From Serinibacter arcticus (GTDB lineage: Bacteria; Actinomycetota; Actinomycetes; Actinomycetales; Beutenbergiaceae), in NCBI RefSeq assembly GCF_003121705.1, contig NZ_PYHR01000002.1, positions 2,170,001 through 2,234,000 of the forward strand: a DNA stretch of 64,000 bases. The letters run 5' to 3'. Below, in pieces: positions 9,699 to 18,741 of the stretch. The position numbers were made by a program, and so were the translations under genes. Below the pieces are notes generated by a model. It worked only from the letters and a program-made list of their open reading frames with translations, ran no database searches and had not been told where the DNA came from. Numbering within the stretch: position 1 is the stretch's first letter; each line of letters opens with the position of its first letter.

Positions 9699-9743
9699 CG
9701 TACGTCGTACCGTAAACCGGATGCGATTAGCATACGACGTACG
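9699..9743. promoter_or_regulatory. Dyad operator between ABC exporter and TetR gene
   Basis: Perfect 11-base inverted repeat CGTACGTCGTA (9699-9709) / TACGACGTACG (9733-9743), 23 bases apart. It sits in the 100-base divergent region between the exporter ATPase start (9691) and the TetR start (9792). The segment between the arms is the most AT-rich of the region and probably contains promoter elements. Classic layout for a TetR repressor controlling itself and an adjacent exporter. Confidence 0.75.
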
Positions 9744-9791
9744 GGAAGGGGCGGTAGCCCCTCCCGGCGACCGATGAGGAAGGGTGGGGTG

Positions 9792-10640
9792 ATGACCCAG
9801 GAACGCGTGGCGGCCGACGCGACCGCAGGCGACGTCACCGTCGGGGAACCGTCCGGCCTGGCCGAGCAGCTCACCGAGCACGCCGAGGCCATCGGCCTCG
9901 AGGCTGTCGTCCCGACCCCCGAGCAGGAGCGCAGGCTCGCACTGCTGTGGGCTCCGCAGGAGCCGAGCACGCGGGGCCGCCCGGCCCGCTTCACGCTGGA
10001 CGAGGTCGTGACGGCGGGAGTCGCCGTCGCCGACGCCGAGGGGCTGGCCGGCGTGACGATGCGTCGCGTGGCCAGGGAGGTGGGCGCCGGGGCCATGAGC
10101 CTGTACACCTACGTCCCTGGCCGAGACGAGCTCCTGGACCTGATGATCGACGCGGCCTACGCCGAGCTCGACCTGCCCGACGGCGACGGCAGCTGGCGCG
10201 ACGGGCTGATCCGGTACGCGGACTCGTTCCTCTCCCTGTACTCGCGCCACCCCTGGCTGCTCGACCTGAACCAGTGGCGCCTCCCGCTCGCCCCGCACGT
10301 GCTCGACGCCGAGGAGGCCGGACTCCGTGTGCTCGCTGCGACGCCGCTCGAGCCGGCCCAGGTGGTGGGGATCCGCGACCTGCTGGAGACGTTCGTCCAC
10401 GGGCTCGCGCGCGAGAGCGCGAAGGAGCGGCGCGACGGTGCCGATACCGGTATCAACCAGGACGACTACTGGAGCTCGCAGAGCCACTTCTGGGAGACGT
10501 ACTTCGACACTGAGCGGTACCCGACGATGACGCGGATGTGGCTGTCCGGCGCGTTCGAGACGGACCGGTCGGGGACCGAGAAGGCGATCGAGCCGCTGCT
10601 GGAGGCCGTCGAGCGGGCGATCGCCGCCGTCGAGCGCTGA
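9792..10640 (+). CDS. TetR family repressor of the adjacent exporter
   Basis: 282-residue repressor. An unusual N-terminal extension of about 60 residues precedes the helix-turn-helix (VTMRRVAREVGAGAMSLYTY). The C-terminal domain is of the TetR_C type (YSRHPWLLDLNQWRLPL, FVHGLARESA). The ATG at 9792 is preferred over 9774 because GAGGAAGGGTGGGG lies at ribosome-binding distance. Divergent from the DrrAB-like exporter across a perfect dyad, so it most likely represses both. Confidence 0.87.
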   Translation: MTQERVAADATAGDVTVGEPSGLAEQLTEHAEAIGLEAVVPTPEQERRLALLWAPQEPSTRGRPARFTLDEVVTAGVAVADAEGLAGVTMRRVAREVGAGAMSLYTYVPGRDELLDLMIDAAYAELDLPDGDGSWRDGLIRYADSFLSLYSRHPWLLDLNQWRLPLAPHVLDAEEAGLRVLAATPLEPAQVVGIRDLLETFVHGLARESAKERRDGADTGINQDDYWSSQSHFWETYFDTERYPTMTRMWLSGAFETDRSGTEKAIEPLLEAVERAIAAVER

Positions 10641-10707
10641 CGGCGCCGTCCGTTCCGGATCGAGTGGCGCGTTCGGCGCGCTTCACCGTCCCGATCCGCG
10701 CGAGACA

Positions 10708-10761
10708 CGCCAGTCGCCGGGCCCGGCGCGACGCCCGCGGCGACCGGGCGCCCGACTGGCG
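10708..10761 (+). terminator. Possible terminator hairpin after TetR gene
   Basis: CGCCAGTCG (10708-10716) pairs with CGACTGGCG (10753-10761). The intervening 36 bases are very GC-rich and can pair further. It lies 68 bases after the TetR stop and has no T run, as is usual for actinobacterial intrinsic terminators. Confidence 0.4.
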
Positions 10762-10814
10762 AGACTGGCCGGGCCGGCACGTCCCCCGGCGGCCCCGTCT
10801 CCTACCGTCCGATC

Positions 10815-11870
10815 ATGACCACCCACCCCCTCCAGCTCGGCATCCTCTCCTTCACCTCCTACCTCGAGGACGGCGTCAGCGCGCAGGCCTCGCTCGAGGA
10901 CGGCATCGCCCTCGTCCAGCACGCCGAGGCCCTCGGCCTCGACGGCGCGTGGCTGCGCGTGCGCCACTTCGAGCGCGCGCTCACGGGCGTCTTCCCCTAC
11001 CTCGCCGCGCTCGCGCGCGAGACGTCGCGGCTGCGGCTCGGCACCGCCGTCGTCCCGCTCGCGGGCGAGAGCCCGGTGCGTCTGGCGGAGGACGCCGCGA
11101 CCGTCGACCTGCTCGCCGGCGGCCGCCTCGAGCTCGGCGTCAGCAGCGGCATCCTCGGCGGCAACCCCGCCCTGGCCGACGCGATCACCACCACGTACGG
11201 CCACGGCCCGACGGTCGACGGCGAGCCTCGGGCCGCGTGGGTCCTGCGCCGGTTCCTGCTGGGGATCTCGGGCGAGGAGCTCGCCCCGGTCCCGGACGAC
11301 GTGCGCCTGCAGTTCACGCACGCCGGCGAGGGCCTGCGCATCTACCCGCACTCCCCGCGTCTGCCGGAGCGCATCTGGTGCGGCTCCGGCACGGTCGCGA
11401 GCGCCGAGCGGGCGGCCCGTCTCGGACTCAACCTGCAGCTCTCGACGATCAACACCGAGACGCACGCCGCCGGCGTCGCGATCCAGCAGGCCGAGACCCT
11501 CGAGGCCTACCACGCGGCGCTCGACACAACCCCGCTCGGGCTGGCCGACCCGCGTCCGCGCGAGGTCTCCATCAGCCGCTACGTCCTCCCGTGGACCAGC
11601 GAGCGCGAGCGCACGGATCTGCTCGCGGCCGCCGAGCGCCACATCCCCGGGGTCACCGAGCGGTTCGGCGAGGGGTGGAAGGTGGGGTCGGTGGACGACG
11701 TCGTCGAGCAGCTCGCGAGCGATCCCGCCCTGGTCCGCGGCCAGGAGCTGTTCCCGACCACGCTGCTGGCGAACCTGCCCTCGCAGCTGGGCCCGGAGCT
11801 GACCCAGCGGCTGGTCGAGGTGCTGGCCACGGAGGTCGCGCCGCAGCTCGGCTGGACGCCGGCGGGCTGA
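10815..11870 (+). CDS. LLM class flavin-dependent oxidoreductase
   Basis: 351-residue bacterial luciferase-like (TIM-barrel) flavoenzyme. Recognisable family segments are LGLDGAWLRVRHFE, RLRLGTAVVPL, ESPVRLAEDAATVDLLAGGR and, late in the chain, the IWCGSGTVASAERAARLG phosphate-binding region. It uses reduced FMN (or F420) to oxygenate or dehydrogenate a small substrate that cannot be named. Closely resembles the gene at 26016 (same ESP-RLAED-ATVD-L block), so the two are paralogues. Monocistronic; convergent with the DUF1684 gene across a double repeat array. Confidence 0.87.
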   Translation: MTTHPLQLGILSFTSYLEDGVSAQASLEDGIALVQHAEALGLDGAWLRVRHFERALTGVFPYLAALARETSRLRLGTAVVPLAGESPVRLAEDAATVDLLAGGRLELGVSSGILGGNPALADAITTTYGHGPTVDGEPRAAWVLRRFLLGISGEELAPVPDDVRLQFTHAGEGLRIYPHSPRLPERIWCGSGTVASAERAARLGLNLQLSTINTETHAAGVAIQQAETLEAYHAALDTTPLGLADPRPREVSISRYVLPWTSERERTDLLAAAERHIPGVTERFGEGWKVGSVDDVVEQLASDPALVRGQELFPTTLLANLPSQLGPELTQRLVEVLATEVAPQLGWTPAG

Positions 11871-11900
11871 CCCCGCGACCGCCCGCCGGGCCACGTCATT

Positions 11901-12142
11901 CGCGAGGCCCTTCCGGCGCACCCGCGAGGCCCTTCCGGCGCACCCGCGAGGCCCTTCCCGCGCACCCGCGAGGCCCTTCCGGCCCACCCGCGAGGCCCTT
12001 CCCGCGCACCCGCGAGGCCCTTCCGGTTGCGACGCAACCCGAAGGGCCTCGCGATGGGACCCGAAGGGCCTCGCCACCGGACACGAAGGGCCTCGCCACC
12101 GGACCCGAAGGGCCTCGCGAACGACCCGAAGGGCCTCGCGAA
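11901..12142. repeat. Inverted pair of 22-bp repeat arrays (locus 3)
   Basis: Six forward units (cores CGCGAGGCCCTTCC, starting at 11901, 11923, 11945, 11967, 11989 and 12011) are followed by five reverse units (cores GAAGGGCCTCGC, starting at 12041, 12063, 12085, 12107 and 12128). The two halves meet near 12031, where about 21 bases on each side pair with one mismatch. The whole block is potentially one 240-base hairpin or cruciform. It fills the gap between two converging genes, and each half has the polarity expected for the gene it follows. Confidence 0.95.
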
Positions 12143-12144
12143 CG

Positions 12145-13056
12145 TCAGTCCGCGACCGCACCGCCCTGGAGCTGCGGGCCCGGGAGGGCGGCCGGCCCAC
12201 CGCTGACCGGCGGTACGCCCGTGCGACCGGCCGGGGCCTTCTCCCCCGCCGTGACCGCGAACGGCAGCACGTTGCCGGCCACCGGGGCCGGGCACGTGCC
12301 GAAGTCGGAGAACGCGTACGGGTAGCTGACCGCGCGGTTGAGGTCGACGACGCCGCGACCCGACGTCGGGTCGCCCTCCACCCCGACCGTGCGCCACGCC
12401 GAGCTCGTCACGCCCGAGGTGGTGTCGCGGAACGCGAGCGACCACGCGCCGTGCCGACCGGTCGCGACCAGGCGGTGCTCGACGCCGCCGTGCACGATCA
12501 CGACCTCGCCCACCGCGCTCGCGCGCTGGGTCAGCCCCGGCGCGGCCGAGTCGACCACGACCGTGCGCGGCTCGTCGTACGGCTCGAGCACGACCGGCAG
12601 GCGCCAGTCGGCGTCGAACTCCCAGGCGGGCACTCCCGCGAAGCCGGTGCGTGCCGGCGCCTGCGGGTCCCGCAGGCGCAGCGCGTAGTACCCGCCGCGG
12701 CGGAGCACCTCGATCCTCACCTCACCGACGACGGCGAACGCCCGGGCTCCGGCCTCGGCCACCTCCAGCGTGATCTCGCCGTCGAGCGGGGACGACGGCG
12801 GGGTCCCGCCGTCCTCGCCCGGCTCGCCCAGGAGGTCCAGGCCGTCGGTGACGTCGGCCGCGACGTGGAGCACGCCGTCGCGCACCCACCACCGTCCGGG
12901 CAGGCCGCCGGCGACGGACGGCGCCGCGGCCGTGACCCACTCCAGCCCGACCACGCTCAGCCAGTCGTGCGGACGGCGCAGCCCCTCCTCGCGGCCGGTG
13001 CGGAACGCGCGCCAGTCCTGCTCGAGCTCGCCCGCGGTGACGACGTCGGTGCTCAT
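12145..13056 (-). CDS. DUF1684 domain-containing protein
   Basis: 303-residue protein of the DUF1684 family. Signature segments are DWRAFRTGREEGLRRPHDWLSVVGLEW near the start and the C-terminal RAVSYPYAFSDFGTCPAPV, GNVLPFAVTAGEK block. Biochemical role unknown. The start overlaps the stop of the peptide-binding lipoprotein gene (ATGA), placing it as last gene of the peptide-transporter operon and suggesting a role in handling the imported compound. A Gly/Pro-rich tail of about 25 residues follows the conserved core. Confidence 0.85.
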   Translation of the reverse strand: MSTDVVTAGELEQDWRAFRTGREEGLRRPHDWLSVVGLEWVTAAAPSVAGGLPGRWWVRDGVLHVAADVTDGLDLLGEPGEDGGTPPSSPLDGEITLEVAEAGARAFAVVGEVRIEVLRRGGYYALRLRDPQAPARTGFAGVPAWEFDADWRLPVVLEPYDEPRTVVVDSAAPGLTQRASAVGEVVIVHGGVEHRLVATGRHGAWSLAFRDTTSGVTSSAWRTVGVEGDPTSGRGVVDLNRAVSYPYAFSDFGTCPAPVAGNVLPFAVTAGEKAPAGRTGVPPVSGGPAALPGPQLQGGAVAD

Positions 13057-14762
13057 GCGCCGGCCTCCTTCCAGATGTCGTACGCGCTCCACAGCACGCC
13101 GCCGGCCTCGTCGATCGCGATGCCGTGGACGCCGGACGCGGCCGCGACGTTGTCCTGCGGCACGTAGATCGGCAGCGAGTAGGCGTTCTCGGCGATGTGC
13201 TGCTGCGCCTGCTGGTAGAGGTCGGTGCGGGTGGCGACGTCGTTGGTCGCCGCTGCCTCGGTCAGCAGGGTGTCGAGCGCGGTGTCGTCGACCTTGCCGC
13301 GCGCGAGCGTGCCGTCCGTGGCGTAGAGGAAGATCAGCGGCTGGCCGGAGTCGGCGTCGCCGCGAGAGTTGTCGAAGATCTGGTAGTCGTTCGCATCCGC
13401 CTTCTCGGTGGCGGTGCCCGCGTCGACCGGCGAGAACTGGAAGTCGATGCCGACGTTCTCCTTGAGGCTGGCGGAGATCGCCTGGCCGAGCAGCTCGCGG
13501 TTGTCGCGCAGGTAGGGCGCGGCGGCGTAGTCGACGATCGTGAGACGAGCGCCGCCCTTCGTGCGGTAGCCCTCGGCGTCCCGCTCGGTCCACCCGGCCT
13601 CGTCCAGCAGCGCGTTCGCACCGTCGACGTCGGTCTCGTACGAGGCGCCGACGCTCTCGTCGTAGAACGGCGAGATCGAGCTGACCGGGGCGAGCGCACG
13701 GTCGACCTCGCCGTGGTGCACGCCCTGGAGCACGGCGTCGAGGTCGACGCCCTTGATGAAGGCCTGACGCACGCGGACGTCGTCGAGCGGCGCCTGCGAG
13801 ACGTTGAAGTAGTACGTGTACGGCAGACCGTTGTTGAGCGCGCGGTCGTAGGTGAACTCCTCGCTGTCGGCGAAGAGGGGCACGTCGATCGACTGGACGC
13901 CGTCGATCGCGTCGACCTGGCCGGAGGTGAGCGCACCGGTGCGCGTGGAGGCCTCGCCGAGGAACCGGTAGGTCACCGAGTCGAGGTGGGCCGGGCCGTC
14001 GTGGTCGGCGGCCTCGGGGGCCCAGTCGTAGTCGGCGCGCTGCGTCAGCACGACGTCCTGGCCGGCCGTGTACGACTCGAGCACGAACGGGCCCGTGCCC
14101 GCGACGTCGGTGCCGCCGGCCGCGAGGTTCGCGGCGGTGGTGATCGACGTCGGGGAGATCGGCGCGCCGTTGAGCGAGGACAGGTAGTCCAGCAGGAACG
14201 CGTCCGGCTGGCTGAGCGTGATGACCACGGTGCGCTCGTCCGGCGTCGCGACGTCGGTGACGTTGCGGAGCGAGAACACCGCCTGGCCGGAGTAGCCCTC
14301 GACCCGCGCCTGGTCGAGGTTGGCGAGCACGGCGGCGGAGTCGAGGACGTCGCCGTCGGAGAACGTCACGCCCTCGCGGAGCACCAGCGTCAGCTGCGTC
14401 TCGGCGTCGTCGTAGGTGAAGGACTCCGCGAGCCAGGGGTCGTAGCTGCCGTCCGCGTTCTTGTAGAGGTAGGAGTCCACGAGGTTGCGGAGTAGCAGCT
14501 TGGCCTTGTTCTGCCCGTTGGTCTGGGGGTTGAGGGTCAGCGGCTCGGTCTCGAGCGCCCACACGAGATCGCCGCCCGCCACGGGTTCGCCCGCGTCGGT
14601 CTCGGCCTCGGTGGTCTCGGAGCCGGAGCCTCCGGTGGACCCGGCGCCGCCACCCGTCCCGGCGTCGGCGGAGCCGCACGCGGTGAGGGTGAGCGCCGCG
14701 ACGGCGAGCAGGGCGGGCAGGGTCGCGCGGCGGGACGGGGGCCGCAGTGTCGAGCGGGACAT
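13053..14762 (-). CDS. Peptide/nickel-type ABC transporter substrate-binding lipoprotein
   Basis: 569-residue extracytoplasmic solute-binding protein of family 5 (DppA/OppA). It has a lipoprotein signal with lipobox LTAC (Cys29), then a Gly/Ser/Thr-rich linker. The binding domain contains ALETEPLTLNPQTNGQNKA, ESFTYDDAETQLTLVLREGV and the LGQAISASLKENVGIDFQ region. Ligand cannot be read from sequence; peptides or peptide-like conjugates are typical for the family. Follows the transporter ATPase by 65 bases and precedes the DUF1684 gene. Confidence 0.92.
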   Translation of the reverse strand: MSRSTLRPPSRRATLPALLAVAALTLTACGSADAGTGGGAGSTGGSGSETTEAETDAGEPVAGGDLVWALETEPLTLNPQTNGQNKAKLLLRNLVDSYLYKNADGSYDPWLAESFTYDDAETQLTLVLREGVTFSDGDVLDSAAVLANLDQARVEGYSGQAVFSLRNVTDVATPDERTVVITLSQPDAFLLDYLSSLNGAPISPTSITTAANLAAGGTDVAGTGPFVLESYTAGQDVVLTQRADYDWAPEAADHDGPAHLDSVTYRFLGEASTRTGALTSGQVDAIDGVQSIDVPLFADSEEFTYDRALNNGLPYTYYFNVSQAPLDDVRVRQAFIKGVDLDAVLQGVHHGEVDRALAPVSSISPFYDESVGASYETDVDGANALLDEAGWTERDAEGYRTKGGARLTIVDYAAAPYLRDNRELLGQAISASLKENVGIDFQFSPVDAGTATEKADANDYQIFDNSRGDADSGQPLIFLYATDGTLARGKVDDTALDTLLTEAAATNDVATRTDLYQQAQQHIAENAYSLPIYVPQDNVAAASGVHGIAIDEAGGVLWSAYDIWKEAGA

Positions 14763-14827
14763 GGTTCTCCTAGGGGTGGGGCCGGGGCCAGGGGTGTGAA
14801 CGAGGTGGACGAGGGAACGGGGAGGGG

Positions 14828-16465
14828 TCAGGCGACCGCGCTCTCGCGCAGGTCGGGCAGCGCCTGGAGGAGGCGCTGGGTGTAGGGGTGGGAGGGGTGG
14901 TGGAAGACCTGCTCCACCTCGCCCTGCTCCACGACCACGCCGTCCTTCATCACGACGATCCGGTCGGCGAGGTGGTGGACGACACCGAGGTCGTGGGAGA
15001 TGAAGAGGATGGCGAGGTTGCGGGAGGCCGCCAGATCCAGCAGCAGGTCGAGCACCTGGGCCTGGATGCTGACGTCGAGCGCGGAGACCGGCTCGTCCGC
15101 CACGATCACGGCGGGGTCGGCCGCGAGCGCCCGGGCGATCGCGACACGCTGCCGCTGTCCGCCCGACAGGGTGCGCGGGTGCCGGCCCGCGACGCTCGGG
15201 TCGAGCCCGACCTGGGACAGCAGGCTCGCGACGCTCTCGCGGCGGCCGGTCCGGGTGGTCCCGTCGACCTGGCGCAGCGGTTCGGCCACGACCTCCGCCA
15301 CCGTGTAGCGGGGGTCGAAGGAGGACAGCGGGTCCTGCGCCACGAGCTGGACGTCGAGCCGGCCCGCGGGCCGGACGACCTCGCCCGAGTCGGCCTCCAC
15401 CAGCCCGAGCAGCACCCGGGCGAGCGTCGACTTGCCCGAGCCGGACTCCCCCACGACGCCGAGCACCTCGCCCTCGCGCAGCTCGACGTCGACGCCGGCC
15501 AGCGCGTGCCGCGTGCCGCCGCCGGGCGTCGGGTACGTGCGCACGAGGTCGCGGCCCGACAGGATCACGCGCTCCCCGGGTGCACGCTCCGCCGTCGGGA
15601 GCCGCTCGGGACTGCTGAGGCGGACCCCGCGCGAGGCCGCGGACGGGACGGCGGCGAGCAGCGTGCGCGTGTAGTCGTGCTGCGGATCGGTGAGGACCTG
15701 CTCGACCGATCCGGACTCCACGACGCGGCCGTCCTTCATCACGAGGATGCGGTCCGCGACGGCGGCGACGACGGCGAGGTCGTGCGAGATGAGCAGCAGC
15801 GCCGTGCCGTCGGACCGCAGCTGCGCGAGCAGCTCGAGGATCTGGGCCTGGACCGTGACGTCGAGCGCCGTGGTGGGCTCGTCGGCCACGAGCAGGGACG
15901 GCTGCGACGCGAGCGCCGAGGCGATGAGCGCGCGCTGGCGCAGACCGCCGGAGAGCTCGTGCGGGTAGGCGTCCACGCGCTCGGCCGGATCGGGGATGCC
16001 GACGGAGGCGAGCAGCTCGACGGCGCGCTCACGCCGTCGGCCGCGGGCCAGCAGTCCCGGAAGCGTGCGCCGGAGCGACTCGCCGATCTCGGCGCCGACC
16101 CGGCGCAGCGGGTCGAGGCTGACCAGGGCGTCCTGCAGCACGAGGCCGACGGACGTGCCGCGCAGCCTGCGCCAGCCGCGGTCGGACAGCCGGCGGGCGT
16201 CGACGCCGTCGATCGTGAGCTCGTCCGCCACCACCTCGGCGGTGTCGCCGGCGAGCCCGACGAGGGTCCGCGCGGTGACGGACTTGCCCGACCCCGACTC
16301 CCCCACGATCGCGACGATCTCGCCGCGGTGGATCTCGAGGTCGAGGCCGTCGACGGCGGGGCGGGCCGCGCCGTCGAACGTCACCGTGAGACCGCGGACG
16401 GTCACGAGCGGGGCCTCGGGTGCCTCGCGCGTCCCGGGCGCCCCTCCCGTCGTCGCGGCGCTCAT
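14828..16465 (-). CDS. Peptide-type ABC transporter ATPase, two fused ATP-binding domains (DppD-DppF fusion)
   Basis: 545 residues with two complete nucleotide-binding domains. Domain 1 has Walker [11 protein letters not shown], signature LSGGLRQR and Walker [13 protein letters not shown]. Domain 2 has [17 protein letters not shown] and [12 protein letters not shown]. Each ends with the oligopeptide-type tail ([24 protein letters not shown]). It energises uptake through the two overlapping permease genes. The ATG at 16465 overlaps the preceding permease stop. Confidence 0.93.
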   Translation of the reverse strand: MSAATTGGAPGTREAPEAPLVTVRGLTVTFDGAARPAVDGLDLEIHRGEIVAIVGESGSGKSVTARTLVGLAGDTAEVVADELTIDGVDARRLSDRGWRRLRGTSVGLVLQDALVSLDPLRRVGAEIGESLRRTLPGLLARGRRRERAVELLASVGIPDPAERVDAYPHELSGGLRQRALIASALASQPSLLVADEPTTALDVTVQAQILELLAQLRSDGTALLLISHDLAVVAAVADRILVMKDGRVVESGSVEQVLTDPQHDYTRTLLAAVPSAASRGVRLSSPERLPTAERAPGERVILSGRDLVRTYPTPGGGTRHALAGVDVELREGEVLGVVGESGSGKSTLARVLLGLVEADSGEVVRPAGRLDVQLVAQDPLSSFDPRYTVAEVVAEPLRQVDGTTRTGRRESVASLLSQVGLDPSVAGRHPRTLSGGQRQRVAIARALAADPAVIVADEPVSALDVSIQAQVLDLLLDLAASRNLAILFISHDLGVVHHLADRIVVMKDGVVVEQGEVEQVFHHPSHPYTQRLLQALPDLRESAVA

Positions 16466-17388
16466 GCGGCGCTCCGCTCGAGGTGGCGCTGGACCGCGCG
16501 GCCCAGCACGGTCGCGGACACGACCGTGAGCACGACGGCGAGGCCAGGGAACACGGCCCCCCACCAGGCCACCCGCAGGTAGTTGCGGTTCTCGGCCAGC
16601 ATCGCGCCCCACTCGGGGGTGGGCGGCTGCGGGCCGAGCCCGAGGAAGCTCAGCCCGGCGGCGCCGATGATGGCGCCGCCGAGGCCGATGGTCGCGAGGA
16701 CGGGCACGGTGGCCAGGGCGTTCGGCAGCACGTGCCGGAGCGCGAGCCTCGGCCCGGTGAGGCCGAACGTGCGCGCCTGCTCGACGTACCCCGACGTGCG
16801 CACGACCTGCGTCTGGGCCCGGACCACCCGGGCGAACCGCGGGATCCCGGCGATGCCGATCGCGACGATGAGGTTGCCCAGGCCGGGGCCCGTGAACGCG
16901 ATGAGCACGAGGGCCAGCAGGATCTCGGGGAAGGAGGCCAGCACGTCGACGGCGCGGGCGACGACCGTGTCCAGGACGCGGTTGCCGCTCCCGGCCAGCA
17001 GGCCGAGCAGGATCCCGCCAAGCGCGGCGAGCGTCGTCGCGGCCAGGCCGATCGTGAGCGAGTACCGGGCGCCGTGGATGATCCGCGCGAGCACGTCGCG
17101 GCCCAGGGAGTCGGTGCCGGCGAGGTGCTCGGCGCTCGGCGCGGCGAGGGCCGCGAGCGGATCAGCGGCCAGCGGGTCCACGCCCGTGAGGAGACCGGGG
17201 GCGATCGCCGCGACGGCGACGACGACCAGCACCACGGCGGCCGCCAGTCCGCCCCAGCCGAGCACCGGTACGCGCAGCCGCGGGCGGCGGGGACGGGATC
17301 GCGGGGCGGCGGCGCGGGCGCCGTCGCCGGCCGCGTCGGAGGCGGAGGACGCGGAGGAGGTGACGCGAGGACGGACGAGGGTGGTCAT
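16462..17388 (-). CDS. Peptide-type ABC transporter permease (DppC-like)
   Basis: 308-residue inner-membrane permease with a basic, Ser/Ala-rich cytoplasmic N-terminus (about 45 residues) and six hydrophobic segments. DppC features are GTDSLGRDVLARIIHGARYSL and the EAA-loop-like EQARTFGLTGPRLALRHVLPN. The ATG at 17388 overlaps the stop of the DppB-like gene; its stop overlaps the ATPase start. Confidence 0.93.
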   Translation of the reverse strand: MTTLVRPRVTSSASSASDAAGDGARAAAPRSRPRRPRLRVPVLGWGGLAAAVVLVVVAVAAIAPGLLTGVDPLAADPLAALAAPSAEHLAGTDSLGRDVLARIIHGARYSLTIGLAATTLAALGGILLGLLAGSGNRVLDTVVARAVDVLASFPEILLALVLIAFTGPGLGNLIVAIGIAGIPRFARVVRAQTQVVRTSGYVEQARTFGLTGPRLALRHVLPNALATVPVLATIGLGGAIIGAAGLSFLGLGPQPPTPEWGAMLAENRNYLRVAWWGAVFPGLAVVLTVVSATVLGRAVQRHLERSAA

Positions 17389-18455
17389 CGGGTACCGCCT
17401 TGGGGGAGGGAGCCGACCGGCTCGGGCAGGAGGGTCGAGACCAGGACAGGGACGCCGTCGTCGGTGGCGGTGCCGGCGACCCCCGGACCGGCGGCACCGA
17501 CGGCACCGAGGGCCGGGGCGCCGCCGCGACGCCGTGCCCCGGAGCGCAGCCGCGGGTCGATGGCGAGCGTGAGGAGGTCCACCAGCGTGGAGACGGCCAC
17601 GAACGTCGCGGCCGCCACGAGGGCGACGCCGAGCACCACCGGCAGGTCCTTGCCGTACACGGCGTCGACGGTGATGCCGCCGAGGCCGGGCCGGCCGAAG
17701 ACCTGCTCGACGATGACCGTGCCGCCGAGCAGTGAGCCGACGACGATCCCGGCGATCTGGAGGCCGGGCAGGCTCGCGTGACGCAGACCGTGCCTCGTGC
17801 GGACCGACAGCGGCGACACCCCGCGCGAGCGGGCGGTGAGGGCGAACGGTTCGCGGAGCGCCCGGTCCAGACCCTCCCGCAGCACCTGCGAGAGCAGCCC
17901 GGCGATGGGGAGCGCCAGCGCGAGGGCCGGCAGCGCGAGCGACCGCCACCCCGCACCGCCCGCCACGGAGAACCAGCCGAGCTGGAAGCTGAACACCGCC
18001 AGGAGCACGATCCCGATCCAGAACGACGGGATCGACAGCAGCACGAGCTCGAGGCCCGAGGCGATCCGGCGCACCGGGCCGACGCGGCCGGAGGTCAGCA
18101 GCGCGAGCGTGAGGGCGATGACGACGGCGAGCGCGAATGCCGAGAACGTCAGCGCCACGGTCGAGCCCAGCTGGGCCCCGAGCACCTCCGAGACCGGCGC
18201 CCGCAGCAGGTAGGACGTGCCGAGGTCGCCGCGGAACAGGCCGGTGACGTAGAGCGAGTACTGCACGAGCAGCGGGCGGTCGAGACCCCACAGGGCGATG
18301 ATCTCGGCCCGCAGCTGCTGGTCGTCGCGGTTCTCGCCGAGGATCAGGTCGACGGTGTGGCCGGGGGCGGCGTAGACGGCGAGGAACGTCACCGTGACGG
18401 CCGCGAGCAGCACGACGGCGGCGGTGCCGAGCCGGGCGAGCACGAGTCGGAGCAC
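17385..18455 (-). CDS. Peptide-type ABC transporter permease (DppB-like)
   Basis: 356-residue permease with an N-terminal helix and GDLGTSYLLRAPV and VTVTFLAVYAAPGHTVD segments typical of DppB. A periplasmic region and five further membrane helices follow, then an Ala/Gly-rich tail. First gene of the five-gene (-) operon: permease, permease, double ATPase, binding protein, DUF1684. Preceded by GGAAGGAGAG at ribosome-binding distance. Divergent from the monooxygenase operon starting at 18742. Confidence 0.92.
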   Translation of the reverse strand: MLRLVLARLGTAAVVLLAAVTVTFLAVYAAPGHTVDLILGENRDDQQLRAEIIALWGLDRPLLVQYSLYVTGLFRGDLGTSYLLRAPVSEVLGAQLGSTVALTFSAFALAVVIALTLALLTSGRVGPVRRIASGLELVLLSIPSFWIGIVLLAVFSFQLGWFSVAGGAGWRSLALPALALALPIAGLLSQVLREGLDRALREPFALTARSRGVSPLSVRTRHGLRHASLPGLQIAGIVVGSLLGGTVIVEQVFGRPGLGGITVDAVYGKDLPVVLGVALVAAATFVAVSTLVDLLTLAIDPRLRSGARRRGGAPALGAVGAAGPGVAGTATDDGVPVLVSTLLPEPVGSLPQGGTR

Positions 18456-18577
18456 GAGGTCTCTCCTTCCGGTTGGGGGTCTCGGGCCGCGATCGATCGA
18501 GGTGCCGCTGCACCGAGAGGGGGGATTGGGCGGTGACGCTACGGACGGCGACGACGACGGCTCCCGGCGATCGCGGG

Positions 18578-18660
18578 CGTCTCGCCCGCTGAGACGGCCG
18601 TGGCGCCGTTCCAGTCCCGTCGTCGCCTGAGCCGTCGAAGGCGTCTCAGCGGGCGAGACG
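18578..18660. promoter_or_regulatory. Long dyad in the divergent promoter region
   Basis: CGTCTCGCCCGCTGAGACG (18578-18596) and its exact reverse complement (18642-18660) are separated by 45 bases. Each 19-base arm is also a small hairpin by itself (CGTCTC / GAGACG around 7 bases). The pair sits in the 286-base region between the transporter operon (start 18455) and the monooxygenase operon (start 18742), so it is well placed as a shared operator or leader structure. It matches no riboswitch pattern known to me. The rest of the region holds ribosome-binding sites for both operons and no gene. Confidence 0.65.
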
Positions 18661-18741
18661 GATGCGAGCGTCCCTGGGCGCCCTCCGCCGCGTCATTAGC
18701 GTCCCCGGCAACCCCTTTCCCCACGCCCCAGGAGGTATCCG

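Noticed and set aside
6499-12142. CRISPR array
   Set aside because: The repeats are contiguous, with linkers of only about six bases that are themselves similar. There are no 30-base unique spacers and no cas genes.
18456-18741. SAM or other sulfur-type riboswitch before the monooxygenase or transporter operon
   Set aside because: The gene content invites one, but I could not match the conserved SAM-I or SAM-IV sequence blocks on either strand; only the 19-base dyad stands out.
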